Shown in pieces: positions 9,825 through 17,390 of a stretch of DNA of 64,000 nucleotides (position 1 is its first letter; every line of letters starts with the position of its first letter). The translations under genes were made by a program, and so were the position numbers. Origin of the DNA: Caldanaerovirga acetigignens (GTDB lineage: Bacteria > Bacillota > Thermosediminibacteria > Thermosediminibacterales > Thermosediminibacteraceae). The notes beneath the pieces are model-generated. The model searched no databases. It had not been told where the DNA came from and worked only from the letters and a program-made list of their open reading frames with translations. The stretch is taken from positions 124,001 to 188,000 of the forward strand of contig NZ_FRCR01000001.1 in NCBI RefSeq assembly GCF_900142995.1, read 5' to 3'.

Positions 9825-10877
9825 GTGCTAGATATTGATGTGGCAATGGAACAATTCGCCAACATAAAAGTGATCGGAATAGGTGGTGGAGGTAACAATG
9901 CCGTAAATCGCATGATAGAAGCAGGATTAAGGGGAGTAGAGTTTATAGCTGTGAATACCGATGCTCAAGCCCTTTTCTTGTCAAAGGCCGATAAAAAGAT
10001 TCAAATAGGCGAAAAATTGACAAAGGGGCTTGGTGCAGGTGCTAACCCTGAGATCGGGAAAAAAGCGGCAGAAGAAAGCCGAACCGAGATAGAAGAAGCT
10101 CTAAAAGGAGCTGATATGATATTCATAACCGCCGGTATGGGAGGCGGTACAGGAACGGGAGCGGCCCCAGTGGTGGCAGAAATTTCCAAAAACCTTGGGA
10201 TATTAACTGTTGGCGTCGTGACAAAGCCCTTTAGCTTCGAAGGCAAAAAGCGAATGGCTCACGCGGAAATGGGTATAGCCAATCTCAAAAATTGTGTTGA
10301 TACTCTTATAACAATTCCTAACGACAGGTTGCTTACCATCGCAGAAAAGAAAACTTCGATTATAGAAGCTTTTCGCATTGCCGATGACGTCCTGAGGCAG
10401 GGTGTACAGGGTATCTCAGATCTAATAGCTGTTCCTGGCCTTATAAACTTGGACTTTGCCGATGTGAGGACAATAATGATGGATACCGGCTTGGCTCATA
10501 TGGGGATTGGTAGAGGGAGTGGCGAAAACAGGGCTATTGAGGCTGCAAAACAGGCAGTTTCAAGTCCGCTTTTAGAAACGTCTATAGAAGGAGCGAAAGG
10601 CGTCCTATTGAATATAACAGGCAGCTCCAACTTAGGACTTTTGGAAGTAAACGAAGCTGCCGAGTACATAGCGTCGGCGGCTGACCCAGATGCCAACATA
10701 ATATTTGGTGCGGTTATCGACGAAAAGCTACAGGATGAGATAAGGATAACTGTTATAGCTACAGGATTTGAACAAAAGGAAAAACCGGCAAAGCAGGAAG
10801 ATGAATTTGGAATTGAACCTTTTGACGAAGAAGATTTTGACATACCTGCATTTCTTCGAAAAAGCAGGAAAAAATGA
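9825..10877 (+). CDS. ftsZ: FtsZ, tubulin-like division GTPase
   Basis: FtsZ polymerises into the Z-ring. It begins [20 protein letters not shown] and carries the tubulin signature [11 protein letters not shown] near residue 106, NTDAQAL near 44 and the synergy-loop region [11 protein letters not shown] near 206. A linker and a short C-terminal peptide ([12 protein letters not shown]) for FtsA/SepF binding follow. I take GTG 9825 as the start: AAGGGGGTCA lies seven bases upstream and the family normally starts MLE/D-D-MEQ. An in-frame ATG at 9807 overlaps the ftsA stop. 350 residues. Confidence 0.97.
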   Translation: MLDIDVAMEQFANIKVIGIGGGGNNAVNRMIEAGLRGVEFIAVNTDAQALFLSKADKKIQIGEKLTKGLGAGANPEIGKKAAEESRTEIEEALKGADMIFITAGMGGGTGTGAAPVVAEISKNLGILTVGVVTKPFSFEGKKRMAHAEMGIANLKNCVDTLITIPNDRLLTIAEKKTSIIEAFRIADDVLRQGVQGISDLIAVPGLINLDFADVRTIMMDTGLAHMGIGRGSGENRAIEAAKQAVSSPLLETSIEGAKGVLLNITGSSNLGLLEVNEAAEYIASAADPDANIIFGAVIDEKLQDEIRITVIATGFEQKEKPAKQEDEFGIEPFDEEDFDIPAFLRKSRKK

Positions 10878-10902
10878 GAGCGCAAAATGGCGCTCTTTTT
10901 TT
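10878..10902 (+). terminator. Rho-independent terminator after ftsZ
   Basis: Directly behind the ftsZ stop, GAGCGC (10878-10883) pairs with GCGCTC (10890-10895) across a six-base loop and is followed by seven T. It closes the dcw cluster and separates it from the sporulation sigma operon. Confidence 0.93.
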
Positions 10903-10918
10903 ATGGGCAGATCAGAAA

Positions 10919-10951
10919 GTGACAATTTTTTGTAATGGCCTGTGTTATCAT
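10919..10951 (+). promoter_or_regulatory. Candidate spoIIGA promoter with an over-long spacer
   Basis: GTGACA (10919-10924) and TATCAT (10946-10951) are -35/-10-like, separated by 21 bp instead of 17. In Bacillus subtilis the spoIIG promoter is known for a 22-bp spacer that needs Spo0A~P for use by SigA. I see only a poor Spo0A-box match (GACAA), so the call rests on spacing and position after a terminator and about 70 bp before spoIIGA. Confidence 0.35.
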
Positions 10952-11019
10952 TAAATCATAAAAAGAGGATAATCTGAATATAAATTTATTTAGGCTGAAT
11001 ATGGCTGGAGGAATCCATA

Positions 11020-11919
11020 ATGGTAATATATTTGGATGTAATATTCGCAATAAATTTTATAATGAATCTTGCAATACTTTATCTGGTAAAATTAATACTA
11101 AAATTTAGGGCCAAAAGGTTTAGGTTGGTTATAGCAGCTCTTTTGGGAAACCTTTTCCTTTTAGATATGTTTTTTATAAACGGTAAATTTTCGAACACCA
11201 TGCCCGGTAAAATATTTTTATCTATTTTGATGGTTTTGACTGCATTTTATCCTTTAACCTTACCAGAGTTTTTAAGAGCATTAAGCCTTCTTTATTTTGT
11301 TTCGTTCATGGTAGGAGGTGGCGCTTTTGCTTTATTTTACCTAATAAAAAATAGCGATGCATTTTCGCAAGACCTCCTAGTAAATAATATTTACGTGCCA
11401 TGGTGGATATTACTTGTTTCTTTTGCCTTTTTATTTATATTCTTTAGATTGGCATGGTCGGTGATTTATAAAAGGCTATTGATTAGTTCATTGGTTGTGC
11501 CAGTAACAATTTATATTGCCGGGGAACAGTTAAAAATAAGAGCCTTACTGGATACGGGCAATGATCTAAAAGATCCACTTTCCGGTAATCCAGTGATGAT
11601 AGTGGAGTATCCAGCAGTGGAACGATTTTTGCCCGAAGAAATAAGAAGGTGTCTGAAAGGCGATATTCTAGAGAGCGTTCAAGAGTTGGAGCAATTAATT
11701 TTGCATTCTTCGTGGGCGAAGCGCATTAAAATCATTCCTTTCACTTCTATCGGAAAAAATAAAGGTATAATGATGGGATTAAAAGTGGATAGAATTTGTG
11801 TTTTGTTGGATGAGAGGTTTTACGAAGCTGACAATGTAGTGCTAGGAGTATGTAACTTTACACTTTCTCCCGGAGGTAATTATGAAGCCTTATTGAGTCC
11901 CGAATCTTTAATTGCATAG
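11020..11919 (+). CDS. spoIIGA: SpoIIGA, pro-SigE processing aspartic protease
   Basis: SpoIIGA sits in the sporulation septum and removes the pro-sequence of SigE when the forespore signal protein SpoIIR is present. The N-terminal half has five membrane helices (residues about 1-155). The C-terminal half is a retropepsin-like domain with ALLDTGNDLKDPLSG around catalytic Asp178. At 299 residues it matches the family. ATG start with GGAGG upstream. It is 23 nt ahead of sigE, in the universal spoIIGA-sigE-sigG order. Confidence 0.95.
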   Translation: MVIYLDVIFAINFIMNLAILYLVKLILKFRAKRFRLVIAALLGNLFLLDMFFINGKFSNTMPGKIFLSILMVLTAFYPLTLPEFLRALSLLYFVSFMVGGGAFALFYLIKNSDAFSQDLLVNNIYVPWWILLVSFAFLFIFFRLAWSVIYKRLLISSLVVPVTIYIAGEQLKIRALLDTGNDLKDPLSGNPVMIVEYPAVERFLPEEIRRCLKGDILESVQELEQLILHSSWAKRIKIIPFTSIGKNKGIMMGLKVDRICVLLDERFYEADNVVLGVCNFTLSPGGNYEALLSPESLIA

Positions 11920-11942
11920 AAATTTAAATGGAGGGAGAGTCA

Positions 11943-12662
11943 ATGTGGGGAGGATTCAATTTTAAGGTAATGATTATAAAAATATTACTAAAATTAGGTA
12001 TGCTTGAGAAAGGAGTCATTTATTATATAGGTGGAAGTGAAACACTCCCACCTCCTCTTTCCAGCGAGGAAGAAGCAATTTTGTTAAATAGACTGGAAAT
12101 GGGGGAGGAGTCGGTAAAAAATGTATTAATAGAGAGGAACTTAAGGCTGGTGGTTTACATTGCCCGCAAGTTTGAGAACACCGGTGCAGGTATAGAAGAC
12201 CTTATATCGATTGGAACAATCGGACTAATAAAAGCAATTAATACCTTTGATCCTCGAAAAAAGATTAAACTTGCGACTTATGCCTCCAGGTGCATAGAAA
12301 ATGAGATATTAATGTATTTAAGAAGGAATAATAAAAACCGCAGCGAGGTATCTTTTGATGAACCTCTAAATGTTGATTGGGATGGGAATGAGCTCCTGCT
12401 TTCGGATATTTTAGGAACCGATAGCGATATGATTTACAGGTGTATAGAAGAGGAGGTCGAAAAGGAGCTTTTGGATGCAGCCATAAAGCGTCTATCTAAG
12501 AGAGAAAGGTGTATAATGGAACTCAGGTTCGGGTTGAACGATGGAAAAGAAAAAACCCAAAAGGAAGTGGCCGAGCTTTTGGGAATTTCACAGTCGTATA
12601 TTTCCAGACTAGAAAAAAGAATAATTAAAAGATTAAAAAAGGAAATAATTAGAATGATGTAA
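11943..12662 (+). CDS. sigE: Sigma factor SigE, mother-cell early (pro-SigE)
   Basis: A sigma-70 family factor of 239 residues, the length of B. subtilis pro-SigE. The first ~27 residues (hydrophobic/basic, [17 protein letters not shown]) are the membrane-bound pro-sequence. Region 2 ([26 protein letters not shown]) and region 4 (ETQ-type [23 protein letters not shown]) follow. I take ATG 11943 with GGAGGGAGAG upstream rather than the in-frame ATG at 11928, which precedes that ribosome site. SpoIIGA, encoded just upstream, is its activating protease. Confidence 0.96.
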   Translation: MWGGFNFKVMIIKILLKLGMLEKGVIYYIGGSETLPPPLSSEEEAILLNRLEMGEESVKNVLIERNLRLVVYIARKFENTGAGIEDLISIGTIGLIKAINTFDPRKKIKLATYASRCIENEILMYLRRNNKNRSEVSFDEPLNVDWDGNELLLSDILGTDSDMIYRCIEEEVEKELLDAAIKRLSKRERCIMELRFGLNDGKEKTQKEVAELLGISQSYISRLEKRIIKRLKKEIIRMM

Positions 12663-12673
12663 TTAAAAAAAGC

Positions 12674-12703
12674 GAATAAAAACGTCCCCCTGTGGCAAAA
12701 ATT
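12674..12703 (+). promoter_or_regulatory. Candidate SigF/SigG-type promoter of sigG
   Basis: GAATA (12674-12678) and GGCAAAAATT (12694-12703) fit the forespore consensus (G-H-ATA and GGNNANAHT) with a 15-nt gap. sigG is transcribed by SigF and then SigG in B. subtilis. A start point 6-8 nt downstream would lie near 12709, still ahead of the sigG ribosome site but past the left arm of the inverted repeat. Confidence 0.6.
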
Positions 12704-12731
12704 TAAATGAGGTATTGGAAAGACAGGGGGA
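12685..12731 (+). promoter_or_regulatory. Inverted repeat occluding the sigG ribosome site
   Basis: TCCCCCTGT (12685-12693) is perfectly complementary to ACAGGGGGA (12723-12731), nine base pairs with a 29-nt loop, extended by one G-U pair. The right arm contains the sigG ribosome site ACAGGGGG, seven bases ahead of ATG 12738. Transcripts reading through from sigE would fold this site away. A leader hairpin on the sigG ribosome site is known in B. subtilis. Confidence 0.75.
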
Positions 12732-12737
12732 TATTTT

Positions 12738-13511
12738 ATGAATTTGAACAAAGTAGAGATATGTGGTGTTAATACCTCCAAACTACCTGTTCTATCCAAC
12801 AGCAAGATGAAAGAACTTTTTATAAAAGTCAAGCAGGGAGATAAGGAAGCTAGGGAAAAGCTCATACACGGAAACTTGAGATTGGTGCTGAGCGTTATTC
12901 AGAGATTCAACAATAGAGGTGAATACGTCGACGACCTTTTTCAGGTCGGATGCATCGGTTTGATGAAAGCCATAGACAATTTTGACTTAAGTCAAAACGT
13001 AAAGTTTTCAACTTACGCCGTTCCAATGATTATAGGAGAAATACGGCGGTATCTTAGAGATAACAATCCAATAAGGGTCAGCAGATCTCTAAGGGATGTA
13101 GCATATAAAGCGCTACAAGTCAGGGATTCACTGGTAAACAAAAATTCTAGAGAGCCTTCAATTGATGAAATAGCAAAAGAGATGAACGTGCCTGCTGAGG
13201 AAATAGTGATGGCATTGGATGCGATTCAGGAGCCCATATCTTTGTTTGAACCAATTTATCATGATGGCGGAGATCCTATATTTGTCATGGATCAGATAAG
13301 TGACGACAAGAATAATGATGAAAATTGGATAAGCAGCATTGCTATTAAAGAAGCAATGCAAAAATTAAATGAAAAGGAAAAGATGATATTAACGCTTAGA
13401 TTTTTTGAAGGAAAGACTCAAATGGAAGTAGCACAAGAAATAGGAATTTCTCAGGCACAGGTATCCAGGCTTGAGAAGGCAGCCTTAAAGCATCTGAGAA
13501 AGTACATTTAG
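12738..13511 (+). CDS. sigG: Sigma factor SigG, forespore late
   Basis: A 257-residue sigma factor of the SigF/SigB/SigG group. The N-terminal segment VEICGVNTSKLPVLSNSKM is characteristic of SigG. It has region 2 (NLRLVLSVIQRFNNRGEYVD, FSTYAVPMIIGEIRR), region 3 (VSRSLRDVAYKAL) and region 4 (KTQMEVAQEIGISQAQVSRLEK). SigG drives late forespore genes, including small acid-soluble spore protein genes such as the one at 57942. Its translation is probably restrained by the hairpin in its leader. No stop-proximal terminator precedes the next small gene. Confidence 0.96.
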   Translation: MNLNKVEICGVNTSKLPVLSNSKMKELFIKVKQGDKEAREKLIHGNLRLVLSVIQRFNNRGEYVDDLFQVGCIGLMKAIDNFDLSQNVKFSTYAVPMIIGEIRRYLRDNNPIRVSRSLRDVAYKALQVRDSLVNKNSREPSIDEIAKEMNVPAEEIVMALDAIQEPISLFEPIYHDGGDPIFVMDQISDDKNNDENWISSIAIKEAMQKLNEKEKMILTLRFFEGKTQMEVAQEIGISQAQVSRLEKAALKHLRKYI

Positions 13512-13527
13512 TCTGGGGTGAGCTATT

Positions 13528-13719
13528 ATGGAAACGACAAAGAAGGTTTTTATAGTTATATTGACAGTAGTATTCCTTTTTTGTTCTTACTATTTCTTGG
13601 GCAGTAGAGCAATTGTTGCTTACAATATGAAAAACCTTGTCTACATTAATAATGTTGAACCGCTTAAATTCGTAATGGAAAAAGAACGAATCAAGAAAAT
13701 GGTGATGGAAGTAAATTAA
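13528..13719 (+). CDS. Small single-pass membrane protein, unknown
   Basis: A 63-residue protein not recognised as a named family. It has a short basic N-terminus, one hydrophobic helix (about residues 7-24, VFIVILTVVFLFCSYYFLG) and a mildly basic tail of about 38 residues ending in KMVMEVN. The ATG has GGGGTGAGC ten bases upstream. It lies 16 nt after sigG and just ahead of a strong terminator, so it should be the last gene of the spoIIGA-sigE-sigG unit; a sporulation role is inference from this. Confidence 0.65.
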   Translation: METTKKVFIVILTVVFLFCSYYFLGSRAIVAYNMKNLVYINNVEPLKFVMEKERIKKMVMEVN

Positions 13720-13722
13720 TAT

Positions 13723-13747
13723 GGCTTTTTTGAGCCTTTTTTTTTTT
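13723..13747 (+). terminator. Terminator after the sigG unit
   Basis: GGCT (13723-13726) and AGCC (13733-13736) with a six-base loop, followed by eleven T. The stem is short but the T tract is long. Confidence 0.8.
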
Positions 13748-13774
13748 ACATTTTTTCTTTCTAGTGAATATAAA
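13745..13774 (+). promoter_or_regulatory. Candidate SigA-type promoter of ylmC
   Basis: TTTACA (13745-13750) and TATAAA (13769-13774) are separated by 18 bp, just behind the previous terminator and about 25 bp before the ylmC start. Both boxes are one mismatch from consensus. Confidence 0.4.
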
Positions 13775-13799
13775 TAATAGTGAAAAAGGAGTGATGGCT

Positions 13800-14060
13800 G
13801 TGATAAAAGCTTCAGATTTAAGGCAGAGGGAGATAATAAACATAACTGATGGGAAGAGACTGGGATTCATTAGTGATCTTGACATAGACGTAGAAGAGGG
13901 GCGCATACGGGCGATCATAGTGCCAGCTCCGGCTAAAATCTTCAGCGTTTTCGGCAAGGGCGGAGATTACATAATTCCGTGGGAAAAAATAAAAAAAATA
14001 GGAAGCGATGTAATACTCATAGAACTTTCGGATTTCACCGAACCGAAAAAGGGAAACTGA
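13800..14060 (+). CDS. ylmC: YlmC/YmxH family PRC-barrel sporulation protein
   Basis: A small 86-residue PRC-barrel protein (MIKASDLRQREIINI, GKRLGFISDLDIDVEEGRI, DYIIPWEKIKKIG) of the YlmC/YmxH family, found in spore formers; in Bacillus ylmC lies right after sigG, as here. Its biochemical role is unknown. I choose GTG 13800 because AAGGAG (13786-13791) is then eight bases away. An in-frame ATG at 13794 is only two bases from that site. Confidence 0.85.
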   Translation: MIKASDLRQREIINITDGKRLGFISDLDIDVEEGRIRAIIVPAPAKIFSVFGKGGDYIIPWEKIKKIGSDVILIELSDFTEPKKGN

Positions 14061-14076
14061 AAAGAATTTTTAAGTG

Positions 14077-14103
14077 AGGCTTTGTCGAGCCTTTTTATTT
14101 TTT
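14077..14103 (+). terminator. Terminator after ylmC
   Basis: AGGCT (14077-14081) pairs with AGCCT (14088-14092) across a six-base loop, followed by a T-rich tract. A TATAAT at 14115-14120 behind it may be the -10 of the next unit, but its -35 is poor. Confidence 0.8.
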
Positions 14104-14150
14104 TAAAAAAACATTATAATTTTAGGTAGAGGGAGGAAACAAAAGACGAT

Positions 14151-15851
14151 ATGAACTGGAAATTGCGCTTCAAGATGGAAAAGTTGAAAGAACAGGAAAT
14201 CAACCTCGTTCCGGAAAAAAGCTTTGGTTCGGTGCCGATAAACGTGGCATTGGTTTTTCCCAATGCCTACGAACTTGGGATGACCAATCTTGGATTTCAG
14301 GCCATTTACCGCGAGATCAATTCCAGGATGGATTCGCTGGGTCACAGGGCGTTTTTATTTAAAGGTTTTCCGCCATATACCATAGAAGCTTTAAAGCCGC
14401 TATCTGAATACGATATAATAGGATTTTCGGTGTCCTTTGAAATGGATTACCTCAACATGTTAAAAATATTGGATGATGCAGGCATTCCTTTATTTGCATC
14501 CGAAAGGGAAAATCCGATAGTCATGGCTGGAGGTCCTGCGATTACATTCAATCCCGAACCCCTTTCGCCTTTTGTAGATTTTTTCGTGATAGGAGAGGGA
14601 GAAGAAGTTATACACGAGATATTGGATACATTTCGAGAAAATGCTGGGCGATCAAAAAGTTATATTTTAGAAAAGATAGTTCAAATTAAAGGGGTTTACG
14701 TTCCGGCTTTTTACGAGGTGAGATATGGAGATAAAGGGGAAGTTAAAGAATTTAAGGCTACTCCTCCTGCACCACTAAAAATTAAAAGAAGATGGGTAAA
14801 AGACCTTGATGCTTTTACTACCGAGACGGTTGTAATTACTCCTAATACCGAGTTTAAGGATATGTTTCTCATTGAACTTTCAAGAGGATGTGGTCGAAAT
14901 TGCAGATTTTGTATGGCGGGATATTGTTACCGTATCCCCAGGGCAAGGAAGTTGGAAAGGATAATAGAGAGAGCAAAATTTGCGGCACAACTTGGCAAAA
15001 AAGTAGGATTGGTAGGTGCTGCCGTATCTGATTATCCCCGAATAGATGAATTAGTAAAAGAGTTTGCTAAAAATAACATTAAATTTTCCGTTTCATCATT
15101 GCGCGCCGATTCTTTGAGCAAAACGCTCATAGAAGGGCTTTCTTCAAGCGGCCATAAAACTCTTACAATTGCACCAGAAGCTGGTTCTCAGAGGCTGCGA
15201 AATGTTATCAACAAAGGCATAACTGAAGAGAATGTACTTGATGCTGTAAAATTGGCTGAAATTTATGGAATAAAAAATATAAAGCTTTACTATATAATAG
15301 GATTGCCCACAGAGACCGAGGAAGATATTAAAGAAATGATTGAGTTTTTGATAAAGGTCAGAGAAATAATGGCAGAAGGGAAGAATAAAGATGGCATTCT
15401 TACTGTAAGTGTTAATCCTTTTATTCCAAAGCCATTCACCCCTTTTCAATGGATAGGGATGGAAGACCCTACTTCATTGGAAGGTAAAATAAAAAAGCTA
15501 CAGAGCAACCTGAAACCCAAGGGAATAAGGATATTATACGAAAGTCCGCGAATTTCCCAGGTACAGGCAGCACTATCACGGGGGGATCGTGACATTGCTA
15601 AGTTGCTCTATCGGGTTCACCGATTAGGAGGGAACTTAACAGCATTGAAACGTTTCGAAGTCGATGGTAAAACCGTAGAATATTACGCTCACAGGGAATT
15701 TCCCCTCGATGCGGTGCTCCCGTGGGATCATATAGATGTAGGACTTTCAAAGGAGTATTTTATAAAAGAGTACCAAAAAGCGAAAGAAGGGAGAACTACG
15801 CGAAGGTGTACCGAGGATGTATGCAGTGTATGCAGGATATGTGCAAAGTAA
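14151..15851 (+). CDS. B12-binding-domain radical SAM protein (TIGR03960-like)
   Basis: A 566-residue iron-sulfur enzyme. The N-terminal third resembles the cobalamin-binding fold (VALVFPNAYELGMTNLGFQA, IGFSVSFEMDYLNMLKIL, MAGGPAITFNPEPLSPF). The central part has the radical-SAM cluster motif CGRNCRFCMAGY near residue 249 and later segments APEAGSQRLRNVINKG and YYIIGLPTETEEDI. The C-terminus adds a cysteine cluster (CTEDVCSVCRIC) that could bind metal. The substrate of this widespread clostridial family is not established to my knowledge. The ATG is 14 nt behind GGGAGG, an unusually long gap; ATG 14175 is an alternative. Confidence 0.88.
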   Translation: MNWKLRFKMEKLKEQEINLVPEKSFGSVPINVALVFPNAYELGMTNLGFQAIYREINSRMDSLGHRAFLFKGFPPYTIEALKPLSEYDIIGFSVSFEMDYLNMLKILDDAGIPLFASERENPIVMAGGPAITFNPEPLSPFVDFFVIGEGEEVIHEILDTFRENAGRSKSYILEKIVQIKGVYVPAFYEVRYGDKGEVKEFKATPPAPLKIKRRWVKDLDAFTTETVVITPNTEFKDMFLIELSRGCGRNCRFCMAGYCYRIPRARKLERIIERAKFAAQLGKKVGLVGAAVSDYPRIDELVKEFAKNNIKFSVSSLRADSLSKTLIEGLSSSGHKTLTIAPEAGSQRLRNVINKGITEENVLDAVKLAEIYGIKNIKLYYIIGLPTETEEDIKEMIEFLIKVREIMAEGKNKDGILTVSVNPFIPKPFTPFQWIGMEDPTSLEGKIKKLQSNLKPKGIRILYESPRISQVQAALSRGDRDIAKLLYRVHRLGGNLTALKRFEVDGKTVEYYAHREFPLDAVLPWDHIDVGLSKEYFIKEYQKAKEGRTTRRCTEDVCSVCRICAK

Positions 15852-15861
15852 GGTGGTTGAA

Positions 15862-16674
15862 ATGGGTTTTGAATTGAGGAAGAAAGGTGACGTGGAATTT
15901 TTAATAATTCCTTCATTTGAAGAAACAGGTCTTGTAAGGCACGCTTTCTCTACTCGAAGGGGTGGATTTAGCGTAAACCATTGTGAGAGTCTAAATTTGG
16001 GATTTAACAAAGGAGATGACAGGCAAATTGTCCTTAAAAACTATGAAGTTTTCTGTGATGCGGTAGGTATTAAAATGGAAAATCTGGTGGCATCCAATCA
16101 GGTCCACGAGAGCGAGATTTATGTTGCAGGAAAAGAGGACAGAGGTAAGGGAATTCTGATTAAATCTGATATTACCGGTAAAGATGCACTTATAACAAGA
16201 GAAAAAGAAGTTGCTCTTGTGACTTACTATGCGGATTGTGTTCCGCTTTTCTTACTAGATCCGATAACTCCTGCTGTGGGACTTGTTCACGCGGGATGGC
16301 GCGGAACGGTCAAAAAGATAGGTATGAAGACTGTTAAGAAGATGATAGAAGTTTTTAATACCCCTGTGGGAAAATTGCTTTGCGGTATAGGCCCGTGTAT
16401 TGCCGGCAGTTGTTATGAAGTAGATGACAACGTAGTGGAAAAATTTAAAGATGCTTTTGAATATTGGAAAACCTTGGTTAAATATAAAGGAAACGGCCGC
16501 TGGCTGCTGGACCTGGTAAAAGCCAATAAAATGCAGCTTGAAGATATGGGAGTGAACCCCGAAAACATTACGGTGAGCGGACTTTGTACCCATTGTTGTT
16601 CAGACCTTTTTTATTCGTACCGGCGAGATAAGGGTGTGACAGGGAGTCTGGCGGCAGTTATCGAATTAAAATGA
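15862..16674 (+). CDS. ylmD: YlmD/YfiH-type purine nucleoside phosphorylase (LACC1 family)
   Basis: A 270-residue protein of the multicopper-oxidase-like YfiH/LACC1 family; characterised members are zinc purine nucleoside phosphorylases/adenosine deaminases, formerly called laccases. The family metal ligands are visible: HAFSTRRGGFS near 21-31, YADCVPLFLLD near 125 and LVHAGWRGTVKK near 143-154, plus a late cysteine-rich TVSGLCTHCCSDLFYSYRRD. ATG 15862 with AAGGTGG five bases before it is preferred over an in-frame ATG at 15817 inside the preceding gene. In Bacillus, ylmD is likewise next to ylmC and ylmE. Confidence 0.9.
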   Translation: MGFELRKKGDVEFLIIPSFEETGLVRHAFSTRRGGFSVNHCESLNLGFNKGDDRQIVLKNYEVFCDAVGIKMENLVASNQVHESEIYVAGKEDRGKGILIKSDITGKDALITREKEVALVTYYADCVPLFLLDPITPAVGLVHAGWRGTVKKIGMKTVKKMIEVFNTPVGKLLCGIGPCIAGSCYEVDDNVVEKFKDAFEYWKTLVKYKGNGRWLLDLVKANKMQLEDMGVNPENITVSGLCTHCCSDLFYSYRRDKGVTGSLAAVIELK

Positions 16675-16686
16675 GGGGTGTTCATA

Positions 16687-17385
16687 ATGGGAGGAGCAAA
16701 GATACTGGTCGTCGACGATGAACCGTTTATAGTAGAACTTGTGAAGTTCAACCTCGAAAGTGCGGGATATGAAGTAATTACTGCATCGGATGGCCATGAA
16801 GCATTGAAACTTATCGAAAAAGAGCATCCGGACCTTATAATTTTGGATATAATGCTGCCGGGTATAGATGGAATGGAAATCTGCCGCGCTTTAAGATTTA
16901 AGATGCAAACCAAAGATATACCTGTAATACTGCTTACAGCTAAGACAGGCGAAATCGACAAGGTTTTAGGTCTTGAAATGGGGGCTGACGATTATATAAC
17001 CAAACCTTTCAGCCCGCGAGAACTGGTGGCAAGAGTGAAAGCAGTACTCAGAAGAACCGATAAGAGAGATGGAGCTAGAGAATTAATAAAAGCAGGCCCT
17101 GTGGTAATAGATGTCGATAGACACGAAGTGTTTATAGACGGGGAGAAAAAAGATTTTACACCTAAGGAATTTGAGCTATTAAAGCTTTTAGCCTCCAACC
17201 CGGGTAAAGTCTTTACTAGAGAATATCTCCTTGAAAACGTATGGGGCTACGACTATTTAGGAGATACGAGGACCGTTGATGTGCACATAAGACATCTTAG
17301 GCAGAAAATAGAGAAAAATTCTGAAGATCCAAAATACATCAAAACAGTAAGGGGTGTAGGTTATAAGTTTGATGAATTGGAGTGA
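16687..17385 (+). CDS. phoP: PhoP/PhoB-type response regulator (OmpR family)
   Basis: A 232-residue DNA-binding response regulator. The receiver domain (residues 1-120) has the acidic pair in ILVVDDEPF, phosphoacceptor Asp54 in LIILDIMLPG and the conserved lysine in YITKPFSPREL. The C-terminal winged-helix domain (about 130-230) has DFTPKEFELLKLLASNPGK and RTVDVHIRHLRQKIE. The partner kinase starts 5 nt downstream and phoU follows it, which supports a phosphate-starvation role, although no pst genes are in view. ATG 16687 follows GAGGGGTG. Confidence 0.88.
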   Translation: MGGAKILVVDDEPFIVELVKFNLESAGYEVITASDGHEALKLIEKEHPDLIILDIMLPGIDGMEICRALRFKMQTKDIPVILLTAKTGEIDKVLGLEMGADDYITKPFSPRELVARVKAVLRRTDKRDGARELIKAGPVVIDVDRHEVFIDGEKKDFTPKEFELLKLLASNPGKVFTREYLLENVWGYDYLGDTRTVDVHIRHLRQKIEKNSEDPKYIKTVRGVGYKFDELE

Positions 17386-17390
17386 TTTTT

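Noticed and set aside
10903-11019. Spo0A boxes ahead of spoIIGA
   Set aside because: No sequence close to the TGTCGAA core was found on either strand; only GACAA matches, which is too little to call.
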